DNA from: Histoplasma ohiense
Lineage: Eukaryota; Ascomycota; Eurotiomycetes; Onygenales; Ajellomycetaceae
Assembly: GCA_017607445.1 (NCBI GenBank)
Contig: JAEVHH010000004.1
Location: 372,001-436,000, forward strand
Direction of reading: 5' to 3'
Length of the DNA: 64,000 bases
Shown here one piece after another: positions 45,000-57,224 of the stretch. Numbering within the stretch: position 1 is the first letter of the stretch; every line of letters begins with the position of its first letter. The translations under genes were made by a program, and so were the position numbers. Below the pieces are notes generated by a model that saw nothing but the letters and a program-made list of their open reading frames with translations, was not told where the DNA came from and ran no database searches.

Positions 45000-45967
45000 A
45001 TGGCAGGCGATCCACACCCAGAAGAAGATTCGTCTCGGGCTATCAATGGCGAGGAGCTTGGGGATGTGGAAGCAAACCTGCAACCACCGCTTGGTATTAT
45101 AGATAGAAGGCCGTGGATCGTGCGTTATTTAGCTCAGGATGTCAACACAGAGCACGCAGACCTAATATTTCTGGTCTGTTATTTCCTGTCGGGTCTCAGT
45201 GACAGCGCTGCCTACAGAGCCTGGGGTTGCTTTGTTAGCATGCAGACCGGTGAGATATCTTAACACCCCTTCGTATCCACATACATCTGTGAGTTCAAAT
45301 ATGGGGCAAAACTGCGTCATTACTGACATCACCACAACCGCTAGGAAACACCATTTTTCTCGGATTGGGAGCATCCGACGCTCTTGACCAAACGACATAC
45401 CATTGGCTTAAAGCCCTCGTTTCTATTCTCTCTTTCCTCGCCGGGGGTGTAGCATTCTCCAAAACCCAACATTTTGGACCTCAAACTAGACGCACCATGC
45501 TCATTAATTTTGGTTCTCAAACACTCCTAGTAATCGTAGCAGCATCCCTACTGCAGTCCGGTCTAATCGACGATTCCGGCGAGGTTACGGACCACCATGT
45601 TTTCCTAAAACTCATACCATTGTCCTTAGTTGCATTCCAAAGTGCTGGCCAAATGGCGGCAAGCCGACAGCTGGGATTTTCTGAGATCCCAACAACCGTG
45701 CTGACAAGCCTATATTACGACCTGGTTTCTGAGCCTGGGATCTTTAGGCCGTTTATCCGAAACAGAAAGGCTAACCAACGCCTTACTGCCATTGTTGGCG
45801 TCATCGGCGGTTCAGTTATTGGCGGCTCCCTTTCCAAAAGCACAGGGCGGGTTTCACCTTCCCTATGGATTGTTGCCGCGTCGAAGTTTACCATTTCAAC
45901 CATTTGGTTTTTCTGGAGCGGGAATGCGGGTAAAACGGGCCCAAGTTTGACAGCCGCAGTATTATGA
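45000..45967 (+). CDS. DUF1275 (YoaK-like) integral membrane protein
   Basis: Two exons, 45000-45249 and 45345-45967, joined over a 95-nt intron (GTGAGA..CGCTAG) to give 290 residues. The join reads GCFVSMQTGNTIFLGLGASD, a hallmark of DUF1275/YoaK proteins. The frame is also open upstream to an ATG at 44925, but MAGDPHPEEDSSRAINGEEL at 45000 is the usual kind of hydrophilic N-terminus. About six membrane helices follow (ADLIFLVCYFLSGLSDSAAY; LVSILSFLAGGVAFSK; TLLVIVAASLLQSG; VFLKLIPLSLVAFQSAGQMA; GVIGGSVIGGSLSKS; LWIVAASKFTISTIWFFW). QMAASRQLGFSEIPTTVLTS is another conserved element. Function of the family is unknown; membrane location is well supported. No broken features. Confidence 0.9.
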
Positions 45968-47709
45968 AGGATGGGAATGCCTGGATGTAGATTGTCCTCT
46001 CCTCCTTTATTGCCCTATGACTTAAAGGAGATCAATCGATTCCGCGACTCCGCATTGAATGATTACGGCTTTGAGTTGACGTTTCCAAGGCCCGCCCCGG
46101 ATGTCCACCGTCAGCCATTCGATGGACCTTCGGAAAGGTTTGACATGTCCTAGTCGGTATAATTCCAACCCACCACCATTGCCCTGTAATGTATAATGCC
46201 GATCAGAAGAACCGATATCAACGCTCGATGCAGATTATACGGCCGAGCAAAGAATATCAATACCAAGAGCGTCAGTAAGAGTAATTATCGACACGCAGTG
46301 TATGGTCTGCCAGACCCCACGGCCCACCTAACTACAGTGACCCTTTGGGGAAGTCGTTCACCGTTTCAGCTCTGTTGTGAGTAATGAGGGAGGCACGGTG
46401 GGTGTTCAGCCGAACAGGGAGGAGCAGTTAAATGGGACACTATGCTCATCACACCAGATGTACTACGATATAGTTATACATTGAATGAAGCGTGTCGACG
46501 GTGTCAGAAAATCCCTGGAAAAAGAGATTCTATCGGGAAAATATCAAGTAAAATAGATAAATATAAATATAAACAATAGCAGTGATCGATAGTGAATGCA
46601 TACCATACAGTCAAGGCTTCCTCCTTCTCCTGTACCGTACAAATTTAGGGCATGGCTGGTGAATATTCAAGGGACTTTGACGAGAAACAAGGCCCGCTCC
46701 ACTCGAAAAACAAGAATCGAACCTGTGCATGGCTGCCTGGCTTAAACCGATTTCATAATCCGTAGATATGAAGGATCTCGTCAACCTGCATATAAAAGGA
46801 ACTGTCGAAGTCCTCAATGTAATTGCCGTACAGCTGTAGAGTTGGGTATACGGGAGAATTAGAGAGAAGTTCCGTCGTCGTCCGGGCAAACTTTGTTGGA
46901 AAAAAGGCAAATCTATCGGTTTATTCTCAGGTAGGTTCCTCTCTCAAACAGAAGTAACCGAATTTCTAGTAGGAAGGGCACTGTTGATGACATCCTTTGT
47001 TTTATTTATTTAATTTATTTATTTGCCCAGCAACCAAAGCCTTGGCTGAATTGATTCCGTGATCAATGTAGCTTTTGAAGGTTTTCCACAGAATTTGCTG
47101 ACAAGCGACCATCAGCCATCGAAAAGGAGCGAAGAGTTGTTGAACTGCTAACCCCCCACGGAAAGAGACGTGCGAGCAACAAATGGGTGACCGGCTGACC
47201 AGAATCCTACAGAAAAAGAGTTCGATTGAGCAAGCAGCGAGCGATGACGCAATATCAAGCAATATAGAAAAACAACGGCGGGGAAGATCCTCACGCCAAG
47301 GGCGAAGGGGATCCAAAGTTCTCAACCCACCATAGCCGATGAATGTATCGCCCATCAATCACTCATTCGATAGAAAGATGCAATGGCCAATTAGCCCCGG
47401 ATGGATCCTGCCATGTCCTCATCCCGGCCGGTTGCAGCCGGTGACAGCGTGCAGGATAATAATATCTTCTGGCTGGCTCTGCAACCGCCCTAAGATTCTA
47501 GCGGGAGCATGTCAGCCGACCATGATGAACAGCACAGTGGACAGCTGGAGCCAGATCGCCTGAACCAAATCGTTGAATTTCCCCTTCTTGATTTCTCTCT
47601 TTTGGCTCTTTTGGCTCTATTGGTTGTTGGCGTGGCCCCTCCATCGGGTACGTGCGATGTTATCACCGTATTCCCCTGCCCCGGTTTAACCAGGGAGGGG
47701 GAAATGAGG

Positions 47710-47738
47710 AAAAAAAAAAAAAAAAAAAAAAAAAAAAA
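47710..47738. repeat. Poly-A tract (29 nt)
   Basis: Homopolymer in intergenic DNA. Confidence 0.85.
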
Positions 47739-48029
47739 GCGCCGCCAAGGTTCCAACCCGTGAATTATCGTTCTCCACTGGCATGGACGTGGCCGGGTTT
47801 AGTTAGGCCATGCGCATCCGACGAAAACATAAAGGGCAATTGATACTCCATACTTGCAGAGCGCGCTTAGGTGCGTCTTTGTTCCATTGCGTTCTGCAAG
47901 CCGCAGCAGCTCCATCACAAACGCCGGCGCAAAGAGCAACTGTGGCGAATATGGTGGACTCGAACCGCAAACCTTGACTTCAAACTTGTCAAGTTGCCAG
48001 CAAACATAGAGGATGCTTGGTGAGTGGTA

Positions 48030-48054
48030 TATCAGATCAGATCAGATCAGATTA
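48030..48054. repeat. ATCAG pentamer repeat, about four units
   Basis: Direct tandem copies at the end of a gene-free stretch. Confidence 0.75.
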
Positions 48055-51000
48055 GGGCTAGTTATGTAATAAGCGGTTAGTGAGCAAAGGCATTTAGCGC
48101 CCACAAAACAAAACATGATCGAACATGAAAATCCAGAAGGGAAGGGAACAGCAGGGAAAATAAAAAAGAAAAAAAAAGCAATTATTTGGCTCCCCAGAAA
48201 TACGGGAGAAAGAAAAAAGAATGGCGCCAAAATGGGTTCGTTGCATCGCGCCAAAACGGCATCAGCAGCCTCCAAGAGAAAAAGCAAGCAAAGCAGCGAG
48301 ATGCGGTCTGTGGATGAGCCACCTTTCATTTCTCTCTCTCGTTTATCATGCTTGTTATTATTCCCCTTTCGTGCACTGGAAAATATTGGATTTGCATGGG
48401 TAACAGGTACATGGAGTCATCAAAGAACGATTATGAAAGTGCCGCATACACACCAACCACTTGGGTCTTGATTGCTTCCAAAGGAACACACTAAAACGTC
48501 TGCTGAGTTGGCGCAGACGCTATATAAAGGCCTAATCCGTGCGCCAGAGCGTTAGTCGGCCAGGACGGGATTGGGTCCAAAACCCGCCGCCGAAGCTAAA
48601 TCTTCCATACGCAGGGACTTGGTCATCTTCGGGGGATGATTCTTGGGAATAGTTCCCGCCATCTTTGTGTGTTTGCATTTTACATGCCTCTTGACGGGTG
48701 GTGGAGGTGGTGGAGTTCATCCCTGCCCATTTCCCTTCCCTGTCTCAACCCGCTGGGCCGTCCGCACGCGGGACAAACGAACACAGGGGTCTTGCTCCAG
48801 CATCGCAGGCGACAGGAAGAGGAACAGCACACAGTGACACCTCTCGATATCCCTTCGTATGTCTACGCAGTTGCAGATGCTTCTTTACTGGATAAAATTT
48901 CATGCACACTCGAGCGAGAGCATCTTCTTCCTTCCCTTTCTTATTTCTTTTTCCTTTTCTTTCTGCTTTTAATTCTTGTTCTGCGCTGCGCGGATACCCA
49001 ACATCTAGCGATCAACGACCAGGATTGGAGATCATAAAATACCTGATTTCAAATGTCCATACGGCGTATGGGATGGTATTAGGGTGTAACAGCGTATTTG
49101 AGTATTGTTGCACACCTTAACAGGAAAATCCCAGTCGACCTGGGGGTTGCACTCTTTGAACAAAACACCCTTGTTTCTGCTTCCTTGCTGGTGGCATTCA
49201 AGCATTTCGTTAACTAACGACAATAATATTATATTATTCCAACTGAGGTGCGTGTGTCGATTTGCGCCGTTGGGGGGGGGCGAAAATCGATCGAAACGGC
49301 ATTGTCCTGTGGCAATATGGCCCGTGACCGAGATTGGTCAAGCGAGGTTTGAGGGTGACAAAAAACCATACGGTACATAGTTTACTAGTTAGTTATCCGC
49401 CGTACACTGTGAAGTGAGAGATACTCAGATGGTCCTTTTCGCTTTGCCCTTGATAACAATGCATTTTCTCTATGTACAGTACATGTACCAAGGACAAAGC
49501 CATTTATCCCATATCCATTGTTTCTAACTCCCCCTCTCTCTCTCTCTTACATGTCCACTATGGAATGTTTACTCCACATAACCCCTCTCACCGTCTTTTG
49601 TCGAAAAGCCTCGACTTGTTCCCCGATATGCCCTCCGTCAAATGGTCATCATTTTGAAACTTGCGGTCTGCCCAACAGGTGATTGGGCGCGCCCCGCGCC
49701 TTTTGATTCTTCATGGTATGAAAAGGAAAATCAAAAAGAAATGAAATGAAAGCAGAAAAAAAAAAATGAAGAAAAAAAAAAGAAAATCTTCATTCCGCTG
49801 TTGCTCTGCCGTATTGTATTTTATTTCTGCTGTTGATGTTGCAGCAGCAATTCACCGTCTTCTCTGAAGAAATGAATAGGCTTCGTTGGTGGGCTTGCGT
49901 TCACTCAGCCTTGTTGTTGATTCTATCTCCCCCAAGCCTCCCCGCAGAATGAGTTGTACGCAGCGCTTGCTGCCCAATAAGGCTACCATTGTTTCTTTTG
50001 TCAATCATGCTGGGTTGCAATGCTCTTTTATTCTCCGAAACGAGTTTCAGTTGGATATTGCGATACGGTAGCCGTATGTGTAATACATTTTCTATCACTT
50101 GTTTTTTTTTTTTTTTCTTTTTTCTTTTTTCTTCTATTGTGGCCGTTTGAATATGTTGCTGCTGGGGCAACTCTTCTGTCTCATGTATTCCCTCTGATTG
50201 GGTATGATTGGACAGCGGAAGCTAGACACGGACCTCCAGGGCTCAAACTGATTGAGAATCTTGGCCTGTTATATCTCTCTTCAGAGATTCTGCGTTCTTG
50301 GGCTCATGAAAGCTTGTGGAGTGGGTTTGTTCCCAGGACATAATACCCAAGGGGGATGCCATGAACTAGAAATAGTAATAAACAAATAGAACTTTGCAGA
50401 ATCCAGTCTCGACTTTCAGTGGGTATGAGGCAAGCTGAATAGAAATGGCAAAAAGAAAAGGAACAAGGCAACTTCTTTTTTTTTTGTTTTAATACTCCTG
50501 AGTTTCCCGGCATACTTTGCGGCTTTTCGTAACGTTGGTGATGGATTCGTTCAGTGGAGATTAGATTTAGAGCTGCTAGAGAGCTTGTGACTTTAAGTGG
50601 AGTTACGAAGGTAGCCATCGAGAAAAGCTAGCTGGGATGGTTTAGAGTTGGGTGGCGAATATCTTGAAAATGTCCAAGGGGGGTGGTGGTCGTGGGTTGG
50701 ATGTTTCAATCACAACCACCCTTCTTGCCTTTCATCGTGAAGGCAACCTCTTTTCTGCAAGTCATGTTATACTCGAGCCAGAGAGCGCCCGATATCTCTT
50801 GCCCAATCTCCAAGTTATGCGCCGACTTCCTGATCATCTGGTCTCCTGAATCCTAGATCGCTCCATCGTTCCATCGCGATATAACTCGATATCCACGAAA
50901 TTTATTAAATATTACGTGGGGATTAATCATGACTCGTTTCATTCATTCGAGCGGTTTGTGGAAATAACACAGGGGTCGTTGGGAATCTATCCTATCTCAT

Positions 51001-51429
51001 TCCGTCCATCAGATTTCCGTCGACAAGAGAGGCCATCTCAGCAATGCTTCATCGATGATGACTCCTTTTCTTCACCCGAATCCGCAATAACCCTCACAGG
51101 AGAAATTACCATTGGTGAAAGAGAAGATCCAATAATTCTATAGAAAGAAGCATGTCCATATGGAACTTGCCGCCGCCCTTGTCGTGTCTGCTACATAATT
51201 TACTTCCCGTATCGTCCTTTTGGGGGGGCAGTCATCGCAATCACAGTTTGGTCACAGTGACAGTGATATATCACAATAGATCCTATCCTACGTTGAAACC
51301 AGCTAGGTAGAGGGAAGGATCCGTATTCGCTGTGTGACACACTAGTCCGAACTAGGAAGTCTAGCACGTGGTCTTCTAGAAGGCGACAGGGATGCCATTG
51401 TTTTATAGTCTCGTGAGCCCGGCTTAATC

Positions 51430-53640
51430 TACCTTGTCTTGGGGATTATATCAATCTTGATATTGATGACAATCAACTTATCTACTATTTGTATTCAGGT
51501 GCTTTTTGTAAAGGACGTACTACCGATTGACGGCTCTAGCACTATCCTATATACAGATGACGAATTGATTGAGGAGGAAAAGGAGAAGGTATCAGAAGGA
51601 GGGGTTGTAGGAAGGATCGAAATCAAAGAAATACAGTGCTATATTTTGACTTATTGACATCAAACTATTGAGATATTAGAAGATAATCAAAATAAAGCTG
51701 AAGATTCTGCAACAGTATAATGTCTAGGTTGGAAGCTTAGGCATCCTCTGACGGGTTTACTATATAAATAGTACGGGCTCCAACAACGACGGCAGCTGTT
51801 ATTGTGTATGTCATTTTTTTGATTGGACCATGCTTAATTTAATCATTTCAGCTGCCGCCAGTAACATGAGGGTCATAAGTTCAATTTCTGACAATATTGA
51901 ATACCACTGTTCAAACTCTATTGATTAGAGGGAGTCCCAGAACCATGAGTATACGCATTTAGAGAGAGCTAACAATATCTATTCTTTTAGCAATCTTGAA
52001 TATCAAGTGATCGGGCAGCTAGCTAGCTAGATATCTCGATTGTAATAAAGATTTAGTAAATATATTATTTGAAACTTTATAAAAACCCTTCAAACTACTT
52101 TGAAATGCTAAGTACACCGTACACATAACCATCCCCTTTGAAATATCAGTCATTTAACGGTGGTGTCAATAGCCGGGTAAGCGGTGTAATTATCAATCCC
52201 CGAAATCGTCATGCTGAGGTTTGGTGGGCCTAACGTCCCTTGAGACGTTTAACTATATACAAGGTACCGGCTTCAATATCGCCTTTGTTCTTGCGTACGA
52301 CCTTTTTAGTTCAGCATAATCAAAAGCCCATGTGGTTTAACCAGTATAATTTGCCTTTTTACAGACGAAGATTTATAGATCTATTATATTTAAAATATCA
52401 TTTTGTAGACGAGACCGTGGTGATTAATTGAATGACAAAATTTAGTAATGTTATTGTAATAACTATTTAAATATCAGGAGTACAAAATGGTATATTTTCA
52501 TCAGGCCAATGTACACAAGGACCACAATGAACGCCGAAACAATATTCTGAACTAGTGCAGGGAAGATCTTGACACCTAATGAATCTACTGTCTAATATCG
52601 AGTTAGGTGTAGATATATCTTGTGGAATATTATCACTTAAGCTTAATAATGATACCTATTAATTTATTTATTAGTAACTTTCAAATCATTCTTAGTAACT
52701 ATATAAAAATTGATATTATTTTGGCATCCCTATCGCTTGCTAGAATGACACGTGACCATTCTTGTATACAATCAACTAACCTCCATCAATAGCAAAATAA
52801 AATAAAAATGATAACCTTACTTTTGCTGATACATATTGTATTATTATAGTAAATATAAGTTGAGAGAAAAGCAAAGTAAGCTTCATAATTAATGTATTAT
52901 TGGTTCACAATTTATATTTAATTGCTGCAATTATCTTTAAAAAAATCATGAATATATATTATAATATTAATATCCTTTATAAAAGGTAGATTTTATTGAC
53001 TTATATGTTCTTCTCATCAATTATCTCAGCGGCTAAGACAATGATGTCACTATCAGAGGAGCATCAGTTTGAAACTCAAGAAGGATACATCATATTATTA
53101 TAACATTTGAAATAGACTACGGCGTAGTTATGCAAGTTTACACTTGAATATGCTTTTAAAAAAGCTGAACGTGGTTCCAGATCTCGGTTAGAAAATCGTT
53201 TATAGCTTTGACATTTTTAGTCAAATAGTTATCTCTTATAAAACATTATACCCCACATTTAAACATAAAGTATATTTTTCAAATACCTAGTTAATTTTTC
53301 AACTAACTCTAAGCTGAACATCTAATCTTCGATCACTAACTTTTAACCTTATAGTTCTAATCTTGAACTCCGTTGTTCAGATAGTTGAGTGTGAGCGAGT
53401 TGGAGAAACTAAGCGGTTAAAAGTTTGAATTTTTTTTTTTTTTTCCAACCATGTTCAACGTTTTTATACCCACGTTCAAGAATCTTTCTCGTTTCATTAG
53501 GTAATAAGCTAATGATGGAGGATTATGGTGACAAATGTCTCATCGCTTATACCTTTGCACATGTTTCAATCTTTCATACAAGCCTCAATCGCTCGCTTGC
53601 GCTCGCTTATCCAGCTTGAAAACACACTGTTTAATCCCTC
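51430..53640. other. Strongly AT-rich block, possibly RIP-affected repeat
   Basis: Visibly richer in A/T than its flanks, with sharp edges, and only short frames broken by stops. A frame at 51439-51657 (DVLPIDGSSTILYTDDELIE) and one at 52240-52431 look vaguely protein-like but cannot be assigned. Such islands in Onygenales often derive from retrotransposons mutated by RIP; I see no terminal repeat or reverse transcriptase motif to prove it. Confidence 0.45.
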
Positions 53641-53676
53641 AAATGAACATAATGAGATATATAAGTAGCTGTATGG

Positions 53677-53704
53677 GATGATGATGATGATGATGATGAT
53701 GATG
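53677..53704. repeat. (GAT)n microsatellite
   Basis: About nine GAT units at the right edge of the AT-rich block. Confidence 0.85.
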
Positions 53705-55739
53705 GAAGAACACAAGACGGAATGCCCCGTTTGCGCCCAGAATTTTCTTGATTGAGTTCTTGATCCTTCATTCGCTGGAACTACTTATGGGGCAATAAAG
53801 AGCAACCGCGTCCATCCAATCTCTCCTCTCCCCCCGAAAATTGGCGGGAAATGTCCTGGATGGGGGTCATCTCAACCGGGCGAAACAGGCTATCCAGTCG
53901 GGGCCGGCGGAAGTTGACTTGGAGGACGAGAAGCGAAGGAGAGAAACAGATCTCGAAGCTGGGTTGGATTATGCTACGTCATCTGTTTGTACGCGTTTCT
54001 CCACCCAGCGTCTAGATCTAGGCAACTGTCAAAAACGAGACGCAGCAAAAATGGGGCAAAAATTATTTTTTCAAGACCACTTTTGCTGAGGTTCTGTATC
54101 ATGGCGATGTCCATCACTGGTGTCTGACTCTCCTCCCCTTCAGAATACCTTCCTGTCGCCCGGCCCAGGCAGCCGTATTTATTTCGAAACGCCATGACAG
54201 GAAGATATGAACTTTCTTGGATGTTTGCTTGACAGATATCAGGGGCTGACGATAGCAACGTTGCCTGGAAAACTACGGAGTAGACGGTGATCATCACTAG
54301 TTAACGAGGCGCGCTTTTGTAAACTTTGAGATTAGCGTGAAAAGGTTTTTTAATTTTTTTTTTTTTTTTTTCCCTTCCTTTCGTCAATCTAATGTTCCAT
54401 CCATTCCCTGTCTGATATTTGTAAGAGTAGTTCTTATTTGGGGAAAAAAAAAAAAAACCCATATAGAATCCAACGGTTTTGTGTCTTTGCTTCAGCGCAT
54501 TGCACATTGCCATCCATCCGAATCCACCTACCTGGCGTTGGATCTAATCAGGAGTTTGCACGAAGGAGAGAAAGACGTCATTAACTACCTATATATTAGT
54601 AATTGTCAAACCTGGCACCGATGAGTAATACAAACAGATTTTCAAAGCGATTTCCGCTGACTTCCATCATGGAGATTTTCAAGCGCAAGGGTGCAAGACT
54701 CACTCTCGGCGAGATAATTGTTGCTTGGCCCTTCTCCGTCCAGCAGTCTCTGATATTTCGTTTGAGACTTTGAAAAGCGCGTTTGTTTTGTCTCTTGGTC
54801 TCTCGATGTGTGTGGCCCTGGACGAGGCAGCTGAACGGGGAGTAATACGGATACGAAACAGGCCGTCACGATGAGTGATACTGAACAATACCCTGACTCC
54901 CCAACTTCCCTGCCCAATACAAGACATACGGCTGGCGTATCGTCCCAGCGGCCCACGAATCATCGGCGGCTGGGATGGGTCAGCGCAGGGTTGTCCTCGC
55001 CGTGTGGAGGGGGGTTACGGGCCAATCAGAGGCGGGGGGACCTGCTACCGGCCACGCATCGTGGGCTCTAAACTCCACGCCGATATTTGGGGCCCAAGCC
55101 ACAAAACGAGATTCCGTACGGAGCACTCCGTACTGTCCCACGTAATATCCGACAATCGGTCGCTCGCTTCCGTTTGTGTGGTGTGTGTGCACTGGGGGGT
55201 ATTATACAGTACGGTATATGACACACACAGACAGAGTTTTCCGCTGGACCCCGCCCACAGTCATAGTTTATCAATATTAAATACATACAATACCTGTCCC
55301 TGCCCCAACCTCCTCCTTCGGCTTTTCTTCTTCTCTTCCTTCGCACAATCATCCATTTCTCAACATCCCAACGTCCATCCCGCTGCCAGAGGAGGAGTCT
55401 TGACTGACCAGCCGTCGTCCCACGGTTATCACCGAAATCTTCAGCTTGCAACGCCCTTCGAACCTCTGTGGTGGCTGGCTCCGTTGTTTGGATTCATTCC
55501 TCTCCATCCAGCATCTTTTCTCTCCACTCTCGCCTCTCTTCTCTTGTTCTCTCGACCAGGAGTCGTTGCCAGAGCTCAAATGCACGACGGGCAAGATCAT
55601 TCAAATCTCTTTCTCTTGCCTCCTCTAGACACCTCACCGCGGTGACGGGCATCTTCACTTCCTTACTGGTTTTGTTCTTTGTTGTCATTTCTGGGAGCGA
55701 TATCCTGTACAATATACTCTGTGGTTTTTGTGCGTTCTG

Positions 55740-55740
<1 letters not shown>

Positions 55741-55770
<30 letters not shown>
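55741..55770. repeat. Poly-T tract (30 nt) upstream of the gp1-like gene
   Basis: Lies about 180 bp upstream of the start codon at 55950, probably in the promoter or 5' UTR. Confidence 0.8.
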
Positions 55771-55771
<1 letters not shown>

Positions 55772-55949
55772 GGCATAAATTTCTTTCTTTGTCTCTTCCT
55801 TTTTTTTCCTGGGAGGGCCTTGCTTTTTCTCAGCCGTTTTAAAAACGAAAACGTCGTTGATCTGTTTGATTTTGATTTTGACTTGGGGTTTTTTTCAAAA
55901 AATTTGCGCGGTTTGAATTTTTCGGTGTCTCTATGCTCCTCTATCGATA

Positions 55950-57224
55950 ATGTATCAATATCCCGCACAACCACCGCCTGGGTGGTCATCCTACGACTAT
56001 GCGACCACTTCCCCCCCTCATTACCCCTATTACCCCGCGAACTACGCCTCGCCGCACGCTTCTCCTCGTTCCAAGCGGCATTCTTATCGTGCCAGCTATT
56101 CGGCTGCCAAGGAACCGGCAGGTGGTTGGCAGTCGATGCCACAGGGGTATGCGGGTTACTATGATTCAGTGCACGGTTATTCCTCGCCTCCGCGAAAGCA
56201 CGAAAAAGTAAGTGCTGCTTATGGCGAAAGCCACTTCGGTGCAACAAGTGGGACAGCCCGTCGCCGCTCCTCCATGCCGACTGGCGACCCCTTTTACCAC
56301 CCCACCTCGACGTGGCGATCGCAGAAACGACCCTTCTTCACCGATGTGGTTGACGATGCTTTCGATACGCCTCACTCTTCATCCTATGTGCCTCCTCCGT
56401 TTGTGCCTCACGGCACATCGGCCGGGGGCGCCAGCCGTGGTTTTGGTGAACCCAAAATTTCGGCTGCTAGACGGAGTGATGCTGAATATCATTTTTATCG
56501 TAAGGCAAAGCCAACCACTGATCAGTCTTTCTCCTGCAACCAGGTTCCCGTCTATGATGAAGCGGACTCTCCCAAACGCTCCCGTGCTCGTCGCGCCTCC
56601 ACCTCCACCCGCACTCCACAGAAACCCAAACCCTCCACTGCTACTGCTACGTCAAAACACGCCAAAGCCACCGAGGCAGATGCCATCCGCATGGGTATTC
56701 CGGAAGGCTACTCGATAAAGCACTGGGATCCCAACGAAGAACCAATCGTCCTTCTCGGTAGCGTTTTCGATGCCAATTCCCTTGGCAAGTGGATTTACGA
56801 CTGGACGGTGTTCCACCACGGAGCCTCTGCGCCAATGGCTGACGTTGCGGGCGATCTGTGGCTTCTTCTTATCAAGCTGGCGGGCAAAGTAAAACGGGCC
56901 CAGGAATGCGGGCCGCGAATACGCAACACGGAAGCACGGGAGATGGTGGAAGACTTTCTGGAAAGTGGGGAGAGGCTGTGGCATCGGTTCGAGAAACTGC
57001 TAAAGGCGTGTGAACATTTCATGTGGAAGGCTGCGAAGCGGGAGAGCAGCAAGGGAGGGCCCGTCCAGATGGGTCGCAATGCCGGGTGCGAATTTGTCGA
57101 TTCGATCTTTGGTCGCGACCGCGAGTTGGAGAACACGGAGAAGTTGATGAATAGCATTCGGCTGTGGGATATGCGTTTTGATGCTAACTGCGACGAGATC
57201 TTGCGTCGTCCGACCGCGCTTTAA
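55950..57224 (+). CDS. Conserved ascomycete protein annotated elsewhere as 'vegetative cell wall protein gp1'-like
   Basis: Single-exon frame of 424 residues starting MYQYPAQPPPGWSSYDYATT. Residues 1-90 are Tyr/Pro/Ser-rich and disordered. Residues 95-245 remain low-complexity with basic patches (SPKRSRARRASTSTRTPQKP). Residues about 247-424 form a compact conserved domain: IPEGYSIKHWDPNEEPIVLL, GSVFDANSLGKWIYDWTVFH, LWLLLIKLAGKVKRAQECGP, EMVEDFLESGERLWHRFEKL, AGCEFVDSIFGRDRELENTE and a C-terminus near RFDANCDEILRRPTAL. From memory of the family, this domain is widespread in filamentous ascomycetes, often carrying the 'gp1' name only because of the Pro-rich start. It has no signal peptide, so a wall location is unlikely. 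Function unknown. Intact and probably constitutively needed (inference from conservation). Confidence 0.88.
   Translation: MYQYPAQPPPGWSSYDYATTSPPHYPYYPANYASPHASPRSKRHSYRASYSAAKEPAGGWQSMPQGYAGYYDSVHGYSSPPRKHEKVSAAYGESHFGATSGTARRRSSMPTGDPFYHPTSTWRSQKRPFFTDVVDDAFDTPHSSSYVPPPFVPHGTSAGGASRGFGEPKISAARRSDAEYHFYRKAKPTTDQSFSCNQVPVYDEADSPKRSRARRASTSTRTPQKPKPSTATATSKHAKATEADAIRMGIPEGYSIKHWDPNEEPIVLLGSVFDANSLGKWIYDWTVFHHGASAPMADVAGDLWLLLIKLAGKVKRAQECGPRIRNTEAREMVEDFLESGERLWHRFEKLLKACEHFMWKAAKRESSKGGPVQMGRNAGCEFVDSIFGRDRELENTEKLMNSIRLWDMRFDANCDEILRRPTAL

Larger units (their letters stand above)
45968..55949. other. Ten-kilobase gene-poor region
   Basis: No gene I can support. It contains poly-A 47710-47738, an ATCAG repeat 48030-48054, a CT run near 49530-49550, an AT-rich block 51430-53640 and GAT repeats 53677-53704. 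The last 1.0 kb is CT-rich and probably includes the promoter and long 5' UTR of the gene starting at 55950. Frames such as 54875-55645 or 48636-49037 are low-complexity readings of CT- or GC-rich DNA. Confidence 0.5.

Noticed and set aside
47945..48010. tRNA-like sequence on the minus strand (GGTTCGAGTCC box and a 6-bp anticodon-like stem)
   Set aside because: The T stem pairs at only three of five positions, the loop is nine bases and no acceptor partner exists upstream. Not a tRNA.
54875..55645. 256-codon frame upstream of the gp1-like gene
   Set aside because: CT-rich sequence with no domain; probably promoter and 5' UTR of the next gene.
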